Shown one piece after another: positions 25,116 through 36,897 of a stretch of DNA of 64,000 nt. Made by a program: the position numbers and the translations under genes. The stretch is taken from positions 329,209-393,208 of the forward strand of contig BSQZ01000081.1 of the NCBI GenBank assembly GCA_033239005.1, given 5' to 3'. The stretch is from Lamellibrachia satsuma (Eukaryota > Annelida > Polychaeta > Sabellida > Siboglinidae). Under the pieces are notes generated by a model. The model made no database searches. It was not told where the DNA came from and worked only from the letters and a program-made list of their open reading frames with translations. Every line of letters begins with the position of its first letter. The first letter of the stretch is position 1.

Positions 25116-26345
25116 ATTGCGTGTACTGTAGATGCAGAGGACTGGTTACCCAGATGTAGTGTTAATGGACACTGTCATTGCGTGTACTGTAGATGTAGAG
25201 GACTGGTTACCCAGATGTTGTGTTAATGGTCACTGTCATTGCGTGTACTGAGGACGTAGAGGACTGGTTACCCAGATGTTGTGTTAATGGACACTGTCAT
25301 TGCGTGTACTGTAGATGTAGAGGACTGGTTACCCAGATGTGTGAATGGACACTGTCATTGCGTGTACTGTAGATGTAGAGGACTGGTTACCCAGATGTTG
25401 TGTTAATGGACACTGTCATTGCGTGTACTGTAGATGTAGAGGACTGGTTACCCAGATGTTGTGTTAATGGTCACTGTCATTGCGTGTACTGAGGACGTAG
25501 AGGACTGGTTACCCAGATGTTGTGTTAATGGACACTGTCATTGCGTGTACTGTAGATGTAGAGGACTGGTTACCCAGATGTTGTGTTAATGGTCACTGTC
25601 ATTGCGTGTACTGAGGACGTAGAGGACTGGTTACCCAGATGTTGTGTTAATGGACACTGTCATTGCGTGTACTGTAGATGTAGAGGACTGGTTACCCAGA
25701 TGTGTGAATGGACACTGTCATTGCGTGTACTGTAGATGTAGAGGACTGGTTACCCAGATGTTGTGTTAATGGACACTGTCATTGCGTGTACTGTAGATGT
25801 AGAGGACTGGTTACCCAGATGTTGTGTTAATGGTCACTGTCATTGCGTGTACTGAGGACGTAGAGGACTGGTTACCCAGATGTTGTGTTAATGGACACTG
25901 TCATTGCGTGTACTGTAGATGTAGAGGACTGGTTACCCAGATGTGTGAATGGACACTGTCATTGCGTGTACTGTAGATGTAGAGGACTGGTTACCCAGAT
26001 GTTGTGTTAATGGACACTGTCATTGCGTGTACTGTAGACGTAGAGGACTGGTTACCCAGATGTTGTGTTAATGGACACTGTCATTGTGTGTGTACTGTAG
26101 ACGTAGAGGACTGGTTACCCAGATGTTGTGTTAATGGACACTGTCATTGTGTGTGTACTGTAGACGTAGAGGACTGGTTACCCAGATGTTGTGTTAATGG
26201 ACACTGTCATTGCGTGTACTGTAGACGTAGAGGACTGGTTACCCAGATGTTGTGTTAATGGACACTGTCATTGCGTGTACTGTAGATGTAGAGGACTGGT
26301 TACCCAGATGTTGTGTTAATGGACACTGTCATTGCATGTGTACTG
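25116..26345. repeat. 61-bp minisatellite, right half, about 20 copies
   Basis: The same unit as 21236-22317 but with a different higher-order pattern. Variants are A (gttaatggacactg…gtagatg), B (gttaatggtcactg…gaggacg) and C (a short unit with gatgtgtgaatgg). They recur as B-A-C-A blocks between about 25200 and 25985. The last units return to gtagacg and 63-bp forms, like the first units of the left half. Confidence 0.97.
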
Positions 26346-27114
26346 TTGATGCCACCAAACAAGGTAATGACAATTGCCTTCGCTGCTTTTTTTTTTATTT
26401 TCATGACAACTGCTGACTTGAGAACTGATGCTGAATAGTAAGTGATTCGCAGGGATATTCTAACCTGTGCAAGAAGTTGGCATATTTTTCAGTAAACTGT
26501 TTTGCATTTTTAACATTCGTTTTTTTCCTAATAGTCTTACATTTTGTTGTTGCTTTCCATGGCAACTGTCGTGCACCTGTCTGCAGTTCCATTAGTTGGT
26601 TGGCGGGCTCACTCACCCAGCTTTCAGATAATGTGTACTTTTACAGACCTCTTAATTACCATTATGCTGTTGTTAGGCAATCTTCTATACATGGTAATGG
26701 AATATTGACTCCAAATTAACAATAGGGTTAGCTGGAGAAAATTTTGATTGCGGAAATTTGATTGTGAAATGTGTGGGTTAATAATGTACAGGCGCTCGGC
26801 TGTGATTGCTATTTCAAACTGAGCCTGGTCGGGGAAACCTGAGTAATATACATGTTGTTATTACTTTCTTCTTGACAGGTCTGTCTCTGGTGTGAGGTGG
26901 ATACAATAACCATTCCTACCTGATCAACTAACACTGACCCAAGTCAATCAAGGTCACCTTGTATCACCACAGAATATGGTCAATATGGTCAACAGTCAAC
27001 ACCTGGTCACTCGAACACTAGTCTGGCAACCTTTGTCAACATGTTCTGTGAGCTAAAATTGTAGTCTGGTATATAGTAGTGAACCAAATAGCTAGTGCAT
27101 ATGTGTGTTGTTGG
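26346..27114. other. no gene seen
   Basis: Unique AT-rich sequence. A Lys/Gln-rich minus-strand frame at 26401-26616 lacks convincing splice sites or a family match. Confidence 0.45.
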
Positions 27115-27285
27115 TGGCTGCGGTCAGTGGCCGTGGCCAGTGGCTGTGGTCGTGGTCAGTGGCCATGGTCAGTGGCCATGGTCTGGTGGACATGGTCCGG
27201 GGCTGTGGCCCAGGCCTGTAGCTGTGGCACAGTCAGTGGTCCTTGGTCAGTAGCCATGGTCAGTGGCTGTGGTCAGTGGCCCCAC
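27115..27285. repeat. GGTCAGTGGC-type short tandem repeat
   Basis: About twelve imperfect copies of ggtcagtggccatggtcagt-like 12-15 bp words (ccatgg and ctgtgg variants). It is purine-skewed on the plus strand. Confidence 0.85.
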
Positions 27286-27534
27286 TAAGTAGCCGATGTA
27301 TAATCCCACACTAGCTGTGTACTACTACAAAATAAACTACACAAGAGAAATAAAGGTGACAAGAAACTCCTACGATGTTACATTGACTGCAACAACTGTT
27401 GGTGGCCTGCACTAATGGAATCAATCAACAGAGCTTAGACAGCCAAGTGTCTTCCAGCTCCTGCATTGCCTCCTCTGTGGCAGTCTGGCAATGGGGCTAA
27501 GCATAACAGACTGGCTTAAGTGTTTCATAAGACA

Positions 27535-27870
27535 CTTGCTCATGACTGTGATGATTCACCCTATACATACTGACTGGGGTATGCTCATGCAATGATACAC
27601 CCTATACATACTGACTGGGGTATGCTCATGCAATGATACACCCTATACATACTGACTGGGGTATGCTCATGCAATGATACACCCTATACATACTGACTGG
27701 GGTATGCTCATGCAATGATACACCCTATACATACTGACTGGGGTATGCTCATGCAATGATACACCCATTACATACTGACTGGGGTATGCTCATGCAATGA
27801 TACACCCATTACATACTGACTGGTGTATGCTCATGCAATGATACACCCTATATATACTGACTGGGGTATT
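27535..27870. repeat. 41-bp minisatellite, about 8 copies
   Basis: The unit is tatgctcatgcaatgataca + ccctatacatactgactgggg. Five internal copies are identical. Followed by a CA-rich stretch (27878-27922). Confidence 0.97.
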
Positions 27871-27924
27871 CTGTTGCACACGCACACACGCTTGCACACA
27901 CATGCACGCACGCACACACACCAC

Positions 27925-28500
27925 TATAAATACTTTCTAGGAATCATAGCATACCCCTCTATTAATACTCTCTAGGTTATTCTGGCATACACATCTATAA
28001 ATAAGTAAACTGCATTTGATTGTCTATAGTATTCAGACACACACCTCTAAAAATACTGTCTAGGGTATTGTTATACACACCTCTATAAAATTAATGCTAT
28101 CTGGGGTATTCTTACACACACCTCTATAAATGCTGTCTAGGGTATTCTTACACACACCTCTATAAATGCTGTATAGGGTATTCTTACACACCCATCTATA
28201 AATGCTGTCTAGGGTATTCTTACACACACCTCTATAAAATAAATGCTGTCTAGGGTATTCTTGCACTCACCTCTATAAATGCTATCCAGGGTATTCTTAC
28301 ACACCTCTACAAATGCTGTCTAGGTTATTCTGATACACACCTCTATAAATGTGGTCTATGGTATTCTGACATACATCTCGGTAAATGTGATCTATGGTAT
28401 TCTGACACACACCTCGGTAAATGTGGTCTATGATATTCTGACACACACCCCTATAAATGTGGTCTATGTTATTCTGACACACACCTCGGTAAATGTGCTC
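27925..28500. repeat. 36-bp minisatellite, about 16 copies
   Basis: The unit is tattcttacacacacctcta + taaatgctgtctaggg. The right end drifts to a related form (tctgacacacacctcggtaa + atgtggtctatgg). The 36-bp period gives a minus-strand YRGVCQNTIDHI-type dodecapeptide frame. Confidence 0.95.
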
Positions 28501-28514
28501 TTCCTCCTTGTTCC

Positions 28515-28700
28515 CTGCTGTACAGGGGTGAGGGTCGGGTAAAATATTGTCGAGCCACTTTTTCTGTTCTTTCTTTCCATTGTTTTCAATCAGCCGCTCC
28601 CTCTCTCCATCTTTCATCCTCCCCCGATCTTCTCATGTCCCTCCTAACACAGTCCTCCCATCTCAGCTGTGGCCTTCCCCTTTTCCTGCATCCTTGATGG
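28515..28700 (-). pseudogene. LINE C-terminal remnant (minus strand)
   Basis: The minus strand reads CRKRGRPQLRWEDCVRRDMR, then RSGEDERWREGAAD, a signature of the extreme C-terminus of non-LTR reverse transcriptases (GRP.LRW.D.V..D). It is an isolated fragment between the 36-bp array and another LINE scrap. Confidence 0.65.
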
Positions 28701-28791
28701 TTTTCAGAACAGTATTGGATTACAACTTGAAAGGGTTTTTTGGTTTGATTAGTATAAGTATAACATAAAAAGAACCAATTATACCTTTGTT

Positions 28792-28903
28792 GTATAAAAC
28801 TATAGTTAGGTTTCTTGTAGAATATGGTATATAAGCTTGGAGGCCACATCATAAGGACACAGACAAGTTAGAAAGAACACAGCGGAGAGAAGCAGAGACT
28901 GAC
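28792..28903 (+). pseudogene. CR1-like LINE scrap (plus strand)
   Basis: The plus strand reads LYKTIVRFLVEYGI, one stop, AWRPHHKDTDKLERTQRR. This is a diverged match to LYKAIVRPHLEYCIQAWRPY in the LINE at 22.4-24.8 kb. It is cut off exactly where the 24-bp satellite begins. Confidence 0.7.
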
Positions 28904-30115
28904 TTGTTCAACTGCCTCTCTGCTCACTTGTTCAACAGCCCCCTGGCTCACTTGTTCAACTGCCTCTTTGCTCACTTGCTCAACAGCCTCCTGGCTCACT
29001 TGTTCAACAGCCTCCTGGCTCACTTGTTCAACTGCCTCCTGGCTCACTTGTTCAACTGCCTCCTGGCCCATTTGTTCAACAACCTCCTTGCTCACTTGTT
29101 CAACAGCCTCCTTGCTTACTTGTTCAACAACCTCCTGGCTCACTTGTTCAACAGCCTCCTGGCTCACTTGTTCAACTGCTTCCTTGCTCACTTGTTCAAC
29201 TGCCTCCTGGCCCCCTTGTTCAATAGCCTCCTGGCCCCCTTGTTCAACAGCCTCCTTGCTCACTTGTTCAACTGCCTCCTGGCCCATTTGTTCAACAACC
29301 TCCTTGCTCACTTGTTCAACAGCCTCCTTGCTTACTTGTTCAACAACCTCCTGGCTCACTTGTTCAACAGCCTCCTGGCTCACTTGTTCAACTGCTTCCT
29401 TGCTCACTTGTTCAACTGCCTCCTGGCCCCCTTGTTCAATAGCCTCATGGCCCACTTGTTCAACAGCTTCCTGGCCCACTTGTTCAACAGCCTCCTGGCT
29501 CACTTGTTCAACTGCTTCCTTGCTCACTCGTTCAACTGCCTCCTGGCCCCCTTGTTCAACAGCCTCATGGCCCACTTGTTCAACAGCTTCCTTGCTCACT
29601 TGTTCAACTGCCTCCTGGCCCCCTTGTTCAACAGCCTCATGGCCTACTTGTTGAACTGCCTCCTGGCCCACTTGTTCAAAAGCCTCCTGGCTCATTTGTT
29701 CAACAGCCTCATGGCCCACTTGTTCAACAGCTTCCTGGCCCATTTGTTCAAAAGCCTCCTGGCTCATTTGTTCAACTGCCTCCTGGCCCACTTGTTCAAC
29801 TGCCTCCTGGCCCCCTTGTTCAAGAGCCTCATGGCCCACTTGTTCAACAGCCTCATGGCCCACTTGTTCAACAGCCTCCTGGCCCCCTTGTTCAACAGCC
29901 TCCTGGCTCACTTGTTCAACTGCTTCCTTGCTCACTTGTTCAACTGCCTCCTGGCCCCCTTGTTCAACAGCCTCATGGCCCACTTGTTCAACTGCCTCCT
30001 GGCCCACTTGTTCAAAAGCCTCCTGGCTCATTTGTTCAACTGCCTCCTGGCCCACTTGTTCAACAGCCTCCTGGCTCACTTGTTCAACAGCCTCCTGGCT
30101 CACTTGCTTTGGATG
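28904..30115. repeat. 24-bp minisatellite, about 50 copies
   Basis: The unit is cacttgttcaacagcctcct + ggct. Every unit is 24 bp for 1.2 kb, so long frames stay open on both strands: 443 codons on minus (28868-30199, EQVSQEAV octapeptide) and 414 on plus (LFNSLLAH octapeptide). Blocks of about 240 bp recur (compare 29060-29230 with 29300-29440). A minus-strand product would be Glu/Gln-rich. No promoter, splice context or family supports a gene. Confidence 0.95.
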
Positions 30116-31604
30116 GTCATCTTGTTCAATCTTGCTAAAGAGCTCTAATTCACAGGTATCAGTATTTGTATACTTTCTAAAAAAATCAGTTCTGAACATA
30201 TCACTTTAAAAATTGCCTGTCACACACCGTATTGACACAGACACACCTGTGTATATATGAGAACACTGCACACTGACACATTCTTATTCTGTAGGTGCAC
30301 ACTGACACTTTCTCATTGACAACTAAACCCACTATGCTTAAAGGTTAACGACAGATGTTTTATGGGATGGACACAAACGTGCCTGTACATACAGCCTAAT
30401 GCAAATGTGCACACAGGGTGTACTATCAATGAAATCAAGACTGCCAGTGTAAATAATATGCTTAGTCATAACAGTATGGAGAAAACAGCTAGCCCTATGT
30501 CATCATATTTTACAGAGAGAGGAAAGTTGCACAATGGAGAGGACATCAGCTGATTTACTAGCAGTTTATTTCCCTGTGCAATTTATTTAGATATTAATTT
30601 AAAAATAAAGGGACTGGAAAACAATGGCTGTTGCCAATGTCATCACAGGAAAATTGGACTTATAAAATGTTTGCATGGGAAGGCACGGGGAGCGTAATTA
30701 TTGACTGATACATCATATAGATGTGAACTTTAATGCTATATTCAGTAACTTTATTTCCTCTGATTGTATTCCCTAGCTCATCAAACCTCAAACTACTACT
30801 TTAGTTCGAAGCACAAATGTGACTTTCTTCAGATGCATATATTTCCTACCCAATAACCTTTGACTTTTCTACAAATTTTTACCTATGATTTTATTTTGGA
30901 GCAAATTTATTACATACAGTATGCAAATGCTTATAAGAAAATTTAACAGTCATATGAAGAATATAACTGGCAGTAATTCTGCCACAACATGTCTTAATAT
31001 TACATTTTGACCATGTTCATAAATCAACACACAATAACAAATAATTGCTGTACTGGGATTTGCAAATGTCTACAATTGCAATGAAGCACAGCAGGACACA
31101 TTTTGGGTGGCATTCAAAGCTGTGCATTAAATGTCTTGTGGCTGATGGCCATGTTTACATACAAATACATCACCACAGTCATTCATCGTCTAACATTGTA
31201 CATTCTCTACACTACCCTACAACTCCACACAAAGTGAGACAAACAGACCAAGCACTAATCTAAATTACAGGAGGTTAACAAGCCAACAGCACTGGGCTTT
31301 GTCAAACTGTCAATGCTGTCTTAAAATCAGCATTCATGCCTTTATAAACTTTGGGATCTAACGCAGACAATCCAAGAGTTCCAGAGAGGTCATCCAACAA
31401 TGATTTATATAAGCAAATGCAGTGCATCTGTAATACTGTTCATGTGAAATCATAACTGTAAATTGTATATGCAGATTCATGCATTATTGATGCATAGACA
31501 CTGTTGAGACTGCCAAGTTAGGTAACTCAACAACAACTGCTACAATGTGAAAGTATTAGAAAAGAATAGGCTGAGCAGCTGCAACAGTGAAGACTTTGTG
31601 GCTG
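30116..31604. other. unique sequence, no gene seen
   Basis: About 1.5 kb of AT-rich single-copy DNA inside the proposed 21.9 kb PDE8 intron. No recognisable coding or repeat structure. Confidence 0.5.
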
Positions 31605-31943
31605 TTGGGAGAGACATGAGAGGGCTTAGGATGTCTACACTGGTTATCATGGATGATGTCATGAGATGTCTGTTGGGAGAGACATGAGAGAGCTTAGGAT
31701 GTCTACACTGGTTATCATGGATGATGTCATGAGATGTCTGTTGGGAGAGACATGAGAGGGCTTAGGATGTCTACACTGGTTATCATGGATGATGTCATGA
31801 GATGTCTGTTGGGAGAGACATGAGAGGGCTTATGATGTCTACACTGGTTATCATGGATGATGTCATGAGATGTCTGTTGGGAGAGACATGAGAGGGCTTA
31901 TGATGTCTACACTGGTTATCATGGATGATGTCATGAGATGTCT
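31605..31943. repeat. 68-bp minisatellite, 5 copies
   Basis: The unit is gttgggagagacatgagagg, then gcttaggatgtctacactgg, then ttatcatggatgatgtcatg + agatgtct. Copies are nearly identical. Confidence 0.97.
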
Positions 31944-32089
31944 GTGTCAACATGTCAGATATAAACTACTGGATCCAACGTAGAAGTGCATTTACTGATG
32001 CGTACAGAAACATCACCTCCTAATCCTAATATTGCTTGTACTGACATCATTAAAAGTTTCAATTCACACCTGCAGAATTCTGTGCACTG

Positions 32090-33205
32090 ACGTTGTGTTA
32101 GGGTACACTGCAGTGGTGTTGGATTGCACTGGTGTGGTGTTGGGTTGCACTGGAGTGGGTGTATCAGTGTGGTATTGGAGTGCACCAGTGTGGTGTTGGA
32201 GTGAACCAGTGGTGTGTTGAAGTGCACAAGTGTGGGGTTGGGCTGCACTGGTGTGGTGTTGGTGTGCACTAGAGTGGTGTTGGGTGTACCAGTATGGTGT
32301 TGGAGTGCACCGGTATGGTATTGGAGTGAACCAGTAGTGTGCTGAAGTGAACCGGTGTGACATTGGGGTGCACCAGTATGGTGTTGGGGTGAATTGGTGA
32401 AGTGTTGGAGTGCACATGTGTGGTGTTGTGGTGCATGGTGTGGTGTTGGAGTGAACTGGTGTGGTGATGGAGTGCACCAGTGTTGTGTTGGTGAGTACTT
32501 GTGTGGTGTTGGAGTGCACTGGTGTGGTGTAAGGTACACTGGTGTGGTGTTGGAGTGCACTGGTGTGGTGTTGGGGTGTACCAGTGTGTTGTTGGGCTGT
32601 ACCAGTGTGATGTTGGAGTGTACCGGTGTGGTGTTGGAGTGCACCAGTGGTGTGTTGGAGTGAACCAGTGGTGTGTTAGAAACTGTGGGGAGTTGGTGTG
32701 CACTGGTGATGTATTGGAGTGTACCGGTGTTGTTAGAGCGAACCAGTGTGGTATTGGGGTGAACTGGTGAGGCACTGGAATGCACAGGTGTAGTGATGGA
32801 GTGCACTGGTGATGTGTTAGAGTGCACCGGTGTGGTATTGGAGTGAACTGATGTGATGTTGGGGTGATTTGGTGAGGTGCCGGAGTACACAGGTGTGGTG
32901 CTGGAGTGAAGTGGTGTTGGAGTGTACCAGTGGTGTGTTAGAGTGCACCAGTGGGGAGTTGGTGTGCACCAGTGATGTATTGGAGTGTACCGGTGTTGTG
33001 TTAGAGCGAATCAGTGTGGTATTGGGGTGAACTGTTGAGGCATTGGAATGCACAGGTGTGGTGATGGAGTGCACCGGTGTGGTGTTGGAGTGCACTGTCA
33101 TGGTGTTGAAGTACACTAGTGTGGTGTTGGAATGCACTGGTGTGGCACTGGAGTGAACTGGTGTGATGTTGGAGTGCACTGTAGTGCTGTTGGAGTGCAC
33201 ACACA
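32090..33205. repeat. 21-bp minisatellite, about 53 copies
   Basis: The unit is cactggtgtggtgttggagt + g, with many single-base variants and a few indels. On the minus strand it gives HSNTTPV-type heptapeptide frames (311 codons at 31955-32890; 132 at 32817-33215). A block of about 310 bp recurs (32640-32880 compared with 32930-33080), showing duplication of segments. Confidence 0.93.
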
Positions 33206-33302
33206 CATGTATCATAAGTGGACATCTGCATCAACAGCTCTGTGTGAGTGGTCACAGGCAGCCTACAAACCTACAAATTCAAGCATTTGCCTTGCTTGCA
33301 GG

Positions 33303-33580
33303 TACTGCACTACCGAACTCAGAAGACAAATGGCAGTAGTGGCCTTGACCAAATACGCAAGAAATACTGACCACCTGCTACACAACGTCTGCGTGGAAGG
33401 GGCTAGACCGCAACATATGAACTCACAATACCCATTTAATAGGGAGGCACATGAACATCATCCCAGAACCAACTATGCATTGCGCTGGTTTCGATCTCCC
33501 TCGAAAAACTTGGACGAAGATGAACCATCTGCAAACGGCAGCGTGAACAATCACACCTCTGCATATGAACGAAATTGTAA
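33303..33580 (+). other. possible exon-like segment, unknown
   Basis: After a pyrimidine-rich tract ending cttgcttgcag (33301), a plus-strand frame of about 90 codons has balanced composition (YCTTELRRQMAVVALTKYAR …, then RTNYALRWFRSPSKNLDEDE). I recognise no family. It runs into a 26-bp repeat without a clear donor. It could be an exon of an unknown gene or chance. It lies within the proposed PDE8 intron on the opposite strand. Confidence 0.22.
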
Positions 33581-33825
33581 TCCTCTACTTACAACTGTAA
33601 TCACATCCTCTATTTATAACTGTAATCACATCCTCTACCTATAACTGTAATTACATCCTCTAATTACAAACGTAATACACCATATACTTACAACCGTAAT
33701 CACTTCATCTACCTGCAACTGTAATCACATCCTCTACTTATAACTGTAATCACATCCTCTACTTATAACTGTAATCACATCCTCTACTTATAACTGTAAT
33801 CACATCCTCTATTTACAAGTCTAAC
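33575..33825. repeat. 26-bp tandem repeat, about 9 copies
   Basis: The unit is taactgtaatcacatcctct + acttat. The last four copies are identical and the first ones diverged. Confidence 0.93.
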
Positions 33826-34807
33826 AAGATGTTACAGGACTACAATGTCAGACGATTTGCTCCAGAAGGTGTGTGGATAAGGAAGGCTGAGAGAATGCTA
33901 AAGGAGGTCACCTATGTGTCTCCCTGCCTTGTTTAAATGTATTTACTCTTAGAGTCACTACAGTGGACACAATGAACACATAGTTTATTTCAACTGATTG
34001 ATAACATTTGGGATAATGAGTTCCATCTTATCACCACTGCCATGGATGAGAACGTAAACCTTCCCCATAATAAAATTATAATAAGTTTGTATTAAAAACA
34101 CATAAAGTGATGCAAACAATTATACATAATTATACATAATTACAAACTCCTATTGTTCTGAATTATGTAATATACATCAAACTTCCCCATAGTTTCCTTT
34201 GAGAAATTTATCCCCAAGGGCCCCCGAGCTTGCCAAAAAATGTCAGCCCCATACATGCAAAACTGATGGAGATATGAGAGAACAGACAGACAGAGTCACA
34301 AACTACTTTATAGCATCGATGTGTAATAACTGTATATATCACAACACATTCTTAACTGCATAATCTAATCACTTCTCAAGGTGGCTAAGTACACTTGTCA
34401 GTGGACATCTGAAACTGGGGTCAACTTGTACAAATGACAAACAGAAAGTTTTTAGCCTTTAAATGAAACATTTTAAACATTAATACGGACACACAAATTG
34501 TGTGTCCATACATGTAATAATGCCACATTGTGAAAATGACCCAAATGTTGGGGGAAATAAAGATTGAAAATAAAAAATGTTGAGCAAAATATAATCCATT
34601 GTGGAAATAGACAAGAGGTTAAAGTGAAACAAAAGTGATGATTTTGGGCGTATGCATCTATAAGAGTTACTAAAACATAACCATTTGCAACTACAATTAA
34701 GAATATCACGCCAGTGGTTTACTAGGAAAACCTTGTTAAACACAAATCTTAATTTTATGGGCTGTGTCATACTGATAGATAACCCTACATCACGAGTGTC
34801 AAAGTGT
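33826..34807. other. unique sequence, no gene seen
   Basis: AT-rich sequence. Overlapping minus frames at 34473-34812 are low in conserved features. Confidence 0.45.
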
Positions 34808-34961
34808 AGCAAAATTCACTTGCCCAATGAAAATATATTTGTATACACCTATTCCTATATTGGCCAATACAATATGGCTATGCTAGCAAAATTCACTTGC
34901 CCAATGAAAATATATTTGTATACACCTATTCCTATATTGGCCAATACAATATGGCTATGCT
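34808..34961. repeat. perfect 77-bp tandem duplication
   Basis: 34808-34884 (starting agcaaaattcacttgcccaa) is repeated at 34885-34961 with no difference that I can see, so the duplication is recent. Confidence 0.97.
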
Positions 34962-35404
34962 GTTTGCGTCCAAACTCAACTTACGTAACATATTGTGGCC
35001 TTTTTTATTAAACTAGTCCTCTTTCTAGCAAAATGACACGTTTGCTTGAGACTTTGCATTGGTTCTGTGTATACCGGCCTCCCTTAGTATGTCACAATAG
35101 TCTGGGTTGCCCAATTTTCATAGAACTGCACATGTGCTTAATGGTCTCGCTGCTTAACAGTGCTCAGTCTACTGGAGAAATGACTAGAATCTCCCACTTT
35201 TAGAACACGTTCTGAGTAAACCAATGGCTTGATATTTTTGATTTTAGTTGCAGTTTTTATTATTTCTTTTAGGTGCATAGCCCTCAAACCTTGATGTTTG
35301 TTTAACTTTAATATTGTGGTACACAAGTATATTTTAACACTGCTCAATGAAGAACCCATTGCTTAACCATTGAAGACAAGGATTGGCACTGAGTGTGGAC
35401 CTAC

Positions 35405-35833
35405 CCCAGACATGTGTGCCAGCTTGAGCACGGAGGTGCAGGCAGGCTGCAAGTCCAACAGACGCTCGCTGTCAGGGACTACATCATAGGTGCGGGCAGT
35501 GAGATTCCCACTACACCGCCGACCACTGTCCTGCCGTCCACTATCCACACAGCACAAACGGCCAGCCATGGCACAACCACTACGGGCTTTCAAGCAGTGG
35601 CGCACATTGCGGTCCTTGGAACAAGAAGTCTGCACACGACTGGGATCACTAGCACCGTTGACTCTTCGACAAGTGGGATCACTAGTACCGTTGACTCGTA
35701 GCCAGGGCTGAATGGGATCCCCACCCACTCTCAGATCACTGCCACCATGCACTGGTCTGGCACCACTAGCACCGTCCACTGGCCAACGCTGCCACCTCTG
35801 TGACACTCGCAACACACCATGCCTAGATGACAT
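35405..35833 (-). CDS. PDE8: probable first coding exon of PDE8-like gene
   Basis: A 143-codon minus-strand frame begins at ATG 35833, shortly after an in-frame TGA. It ends in phase 0 at a strong donor, tctggg|gtaggt (35404). The last residues ACTSVLKLAHMSG join the exon at 13549 (GAEKHVQLG…) to give a stretch that resembles the recalled PDE8B lead-in CYTSVKQVSSAEVRIG. The region is less AT-rich than its surroundings. It contains two copies of a 30-bp segment (RVNGTSDPTC / RVNGASDPSR). Against: the family's usual myristoylation start MGC is absent, the N-terminal region is poorly conserved in PDE8, and a further exon between this and 13549 cannot be excluded. The start could instead be an acceptor (ttacttag near 35850). 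Confidence 0.5.
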
Positions 35834-36235
35834 CGTTTGAATACTAAGTAAGTTTCATGCTGCCCTCACAATCTGCAATCCTTACTGCAACTAGCAAATC
35901 TATATATATTGTGTAACCACTGCGTGGATTACAGCACTCACTGGTGCATGGTGCAGCTCACTGACACATTCAATGTAGTTATGATTGCTTGCCAGCAGTA
36001 TGTCAACGCTGGTTGGTTTCTTCAATGAGGCATGCTTCATTAATTCTCTCCAGGTTTCTTCAACAACATTTATGCACTTTATTTTAAGGAAATTTTTCTA
36101 GATAATACTTTATCTAATTTGTTTTGAATACTTTAAAAAAAGTCATTACTGCATGTTCTTAGCTAGTGTTGTTTTAATTATGGTTTTATATGCATCAAGA
36201 TGAATTGCCTTTTTACTCAGACAGTGGAATAAACA
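35834..36235. other. upstream of probable PDE8 first exon; no clear promoter
   Basis: If 35405-35833 is the first coding exon, the 5' UTR or promoter would be here. I see no convincing TATA, initiator or CpG-rich stretch. Confidence 0.35.
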
Positions 36236-36550
36236 AACAAGAGCATCATGTATGCCTGGGTATGGAACATTACCCTACCCAATGGTAGACAAGAGCATCA
36301 TGTATGCCTGGGTACGGAACATTACCCTACCCAATGGTAGACAAGAGCATCATGTATGCCTGGGTATGGAACATTACCCTACCCAATGGTAGACAAGAGC
36401 ATCATGTATGCCTGGGTATGGAACATTACCCTACCCAATGGTAGACAAGAGCATCATGTATGCCTGGGCATGGAACATTACCCTACCCAATGGTAGACAA
36501 GAGCATCATGTATGCCTGGGTATGGAACATTACCCTACCTAATGGTAGAC
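36236..36550. repeat. 52-bp minisatellite, 6 copies
   Basis: The unit is acaagagcatcatgtatgcc, then tgggtatggaacattaccct, then acccaatggtag. Copies differ at one or two positions. Confidence 0.97.
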
Positions 36551-36570
36551 GCTCTATGGAATGTGTAGTA

Positions 36571-36712
36571 TGACAGACTGACAGAAGGTAGTCTGACAGA
36601 AGACAGTCTGACAGAGAACAGTCTGATAGAGGACAGTCTGACATAGGACAGTGCGACAGAAGGCAGTCTGACAGAAAACAGTCTGACAGAGGATAGTGTG
36701 ACACTAGACAGG
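36571..36712. repeat. 15-bp tandem repeat, about 9 copies
   Basis: The unit is gacagtctgacagag with variable gaa/gga endings. An (ATT)n tract follows at 36818-36846. Confidence 0.9.
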
Positions 36713-36813
36713 TTTGACCAGGGCATCCTCAATTTTCTGACTAACACAATAACACCATCCAGCCCTAACAAATGCACACAGTTGAACTGACCGAGCCCTT
36801 TAGTACTAACACC

Positions 36814-36847
<34 letters not shown>

Positions 36848-36897
36848 CAAAACATAAAGTTCTGGCCACAGGTATTAGACAATTCTGGACACTGACA

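Noticed and set aside
21236..26345. CRISPR-like repeat-spacer array
   Set aside because: Repeats are contiguous with no unique spacers, in a eukaryotic context with LINEs and introns.
26401..26616. Lys/Gln-rich minus frame as an exon
   Set aside because: Composition is explained by AT-richness. No good acceptor or donor in phase and no recognised motif.
31955..33215. His/Thr/Ser-rich minus frames (311 and 132 codons) as a secreted low-complexity protein
   Set aside because: Product of the 21-bp array, with indels between units that shift frame. No signal peptide at the start.
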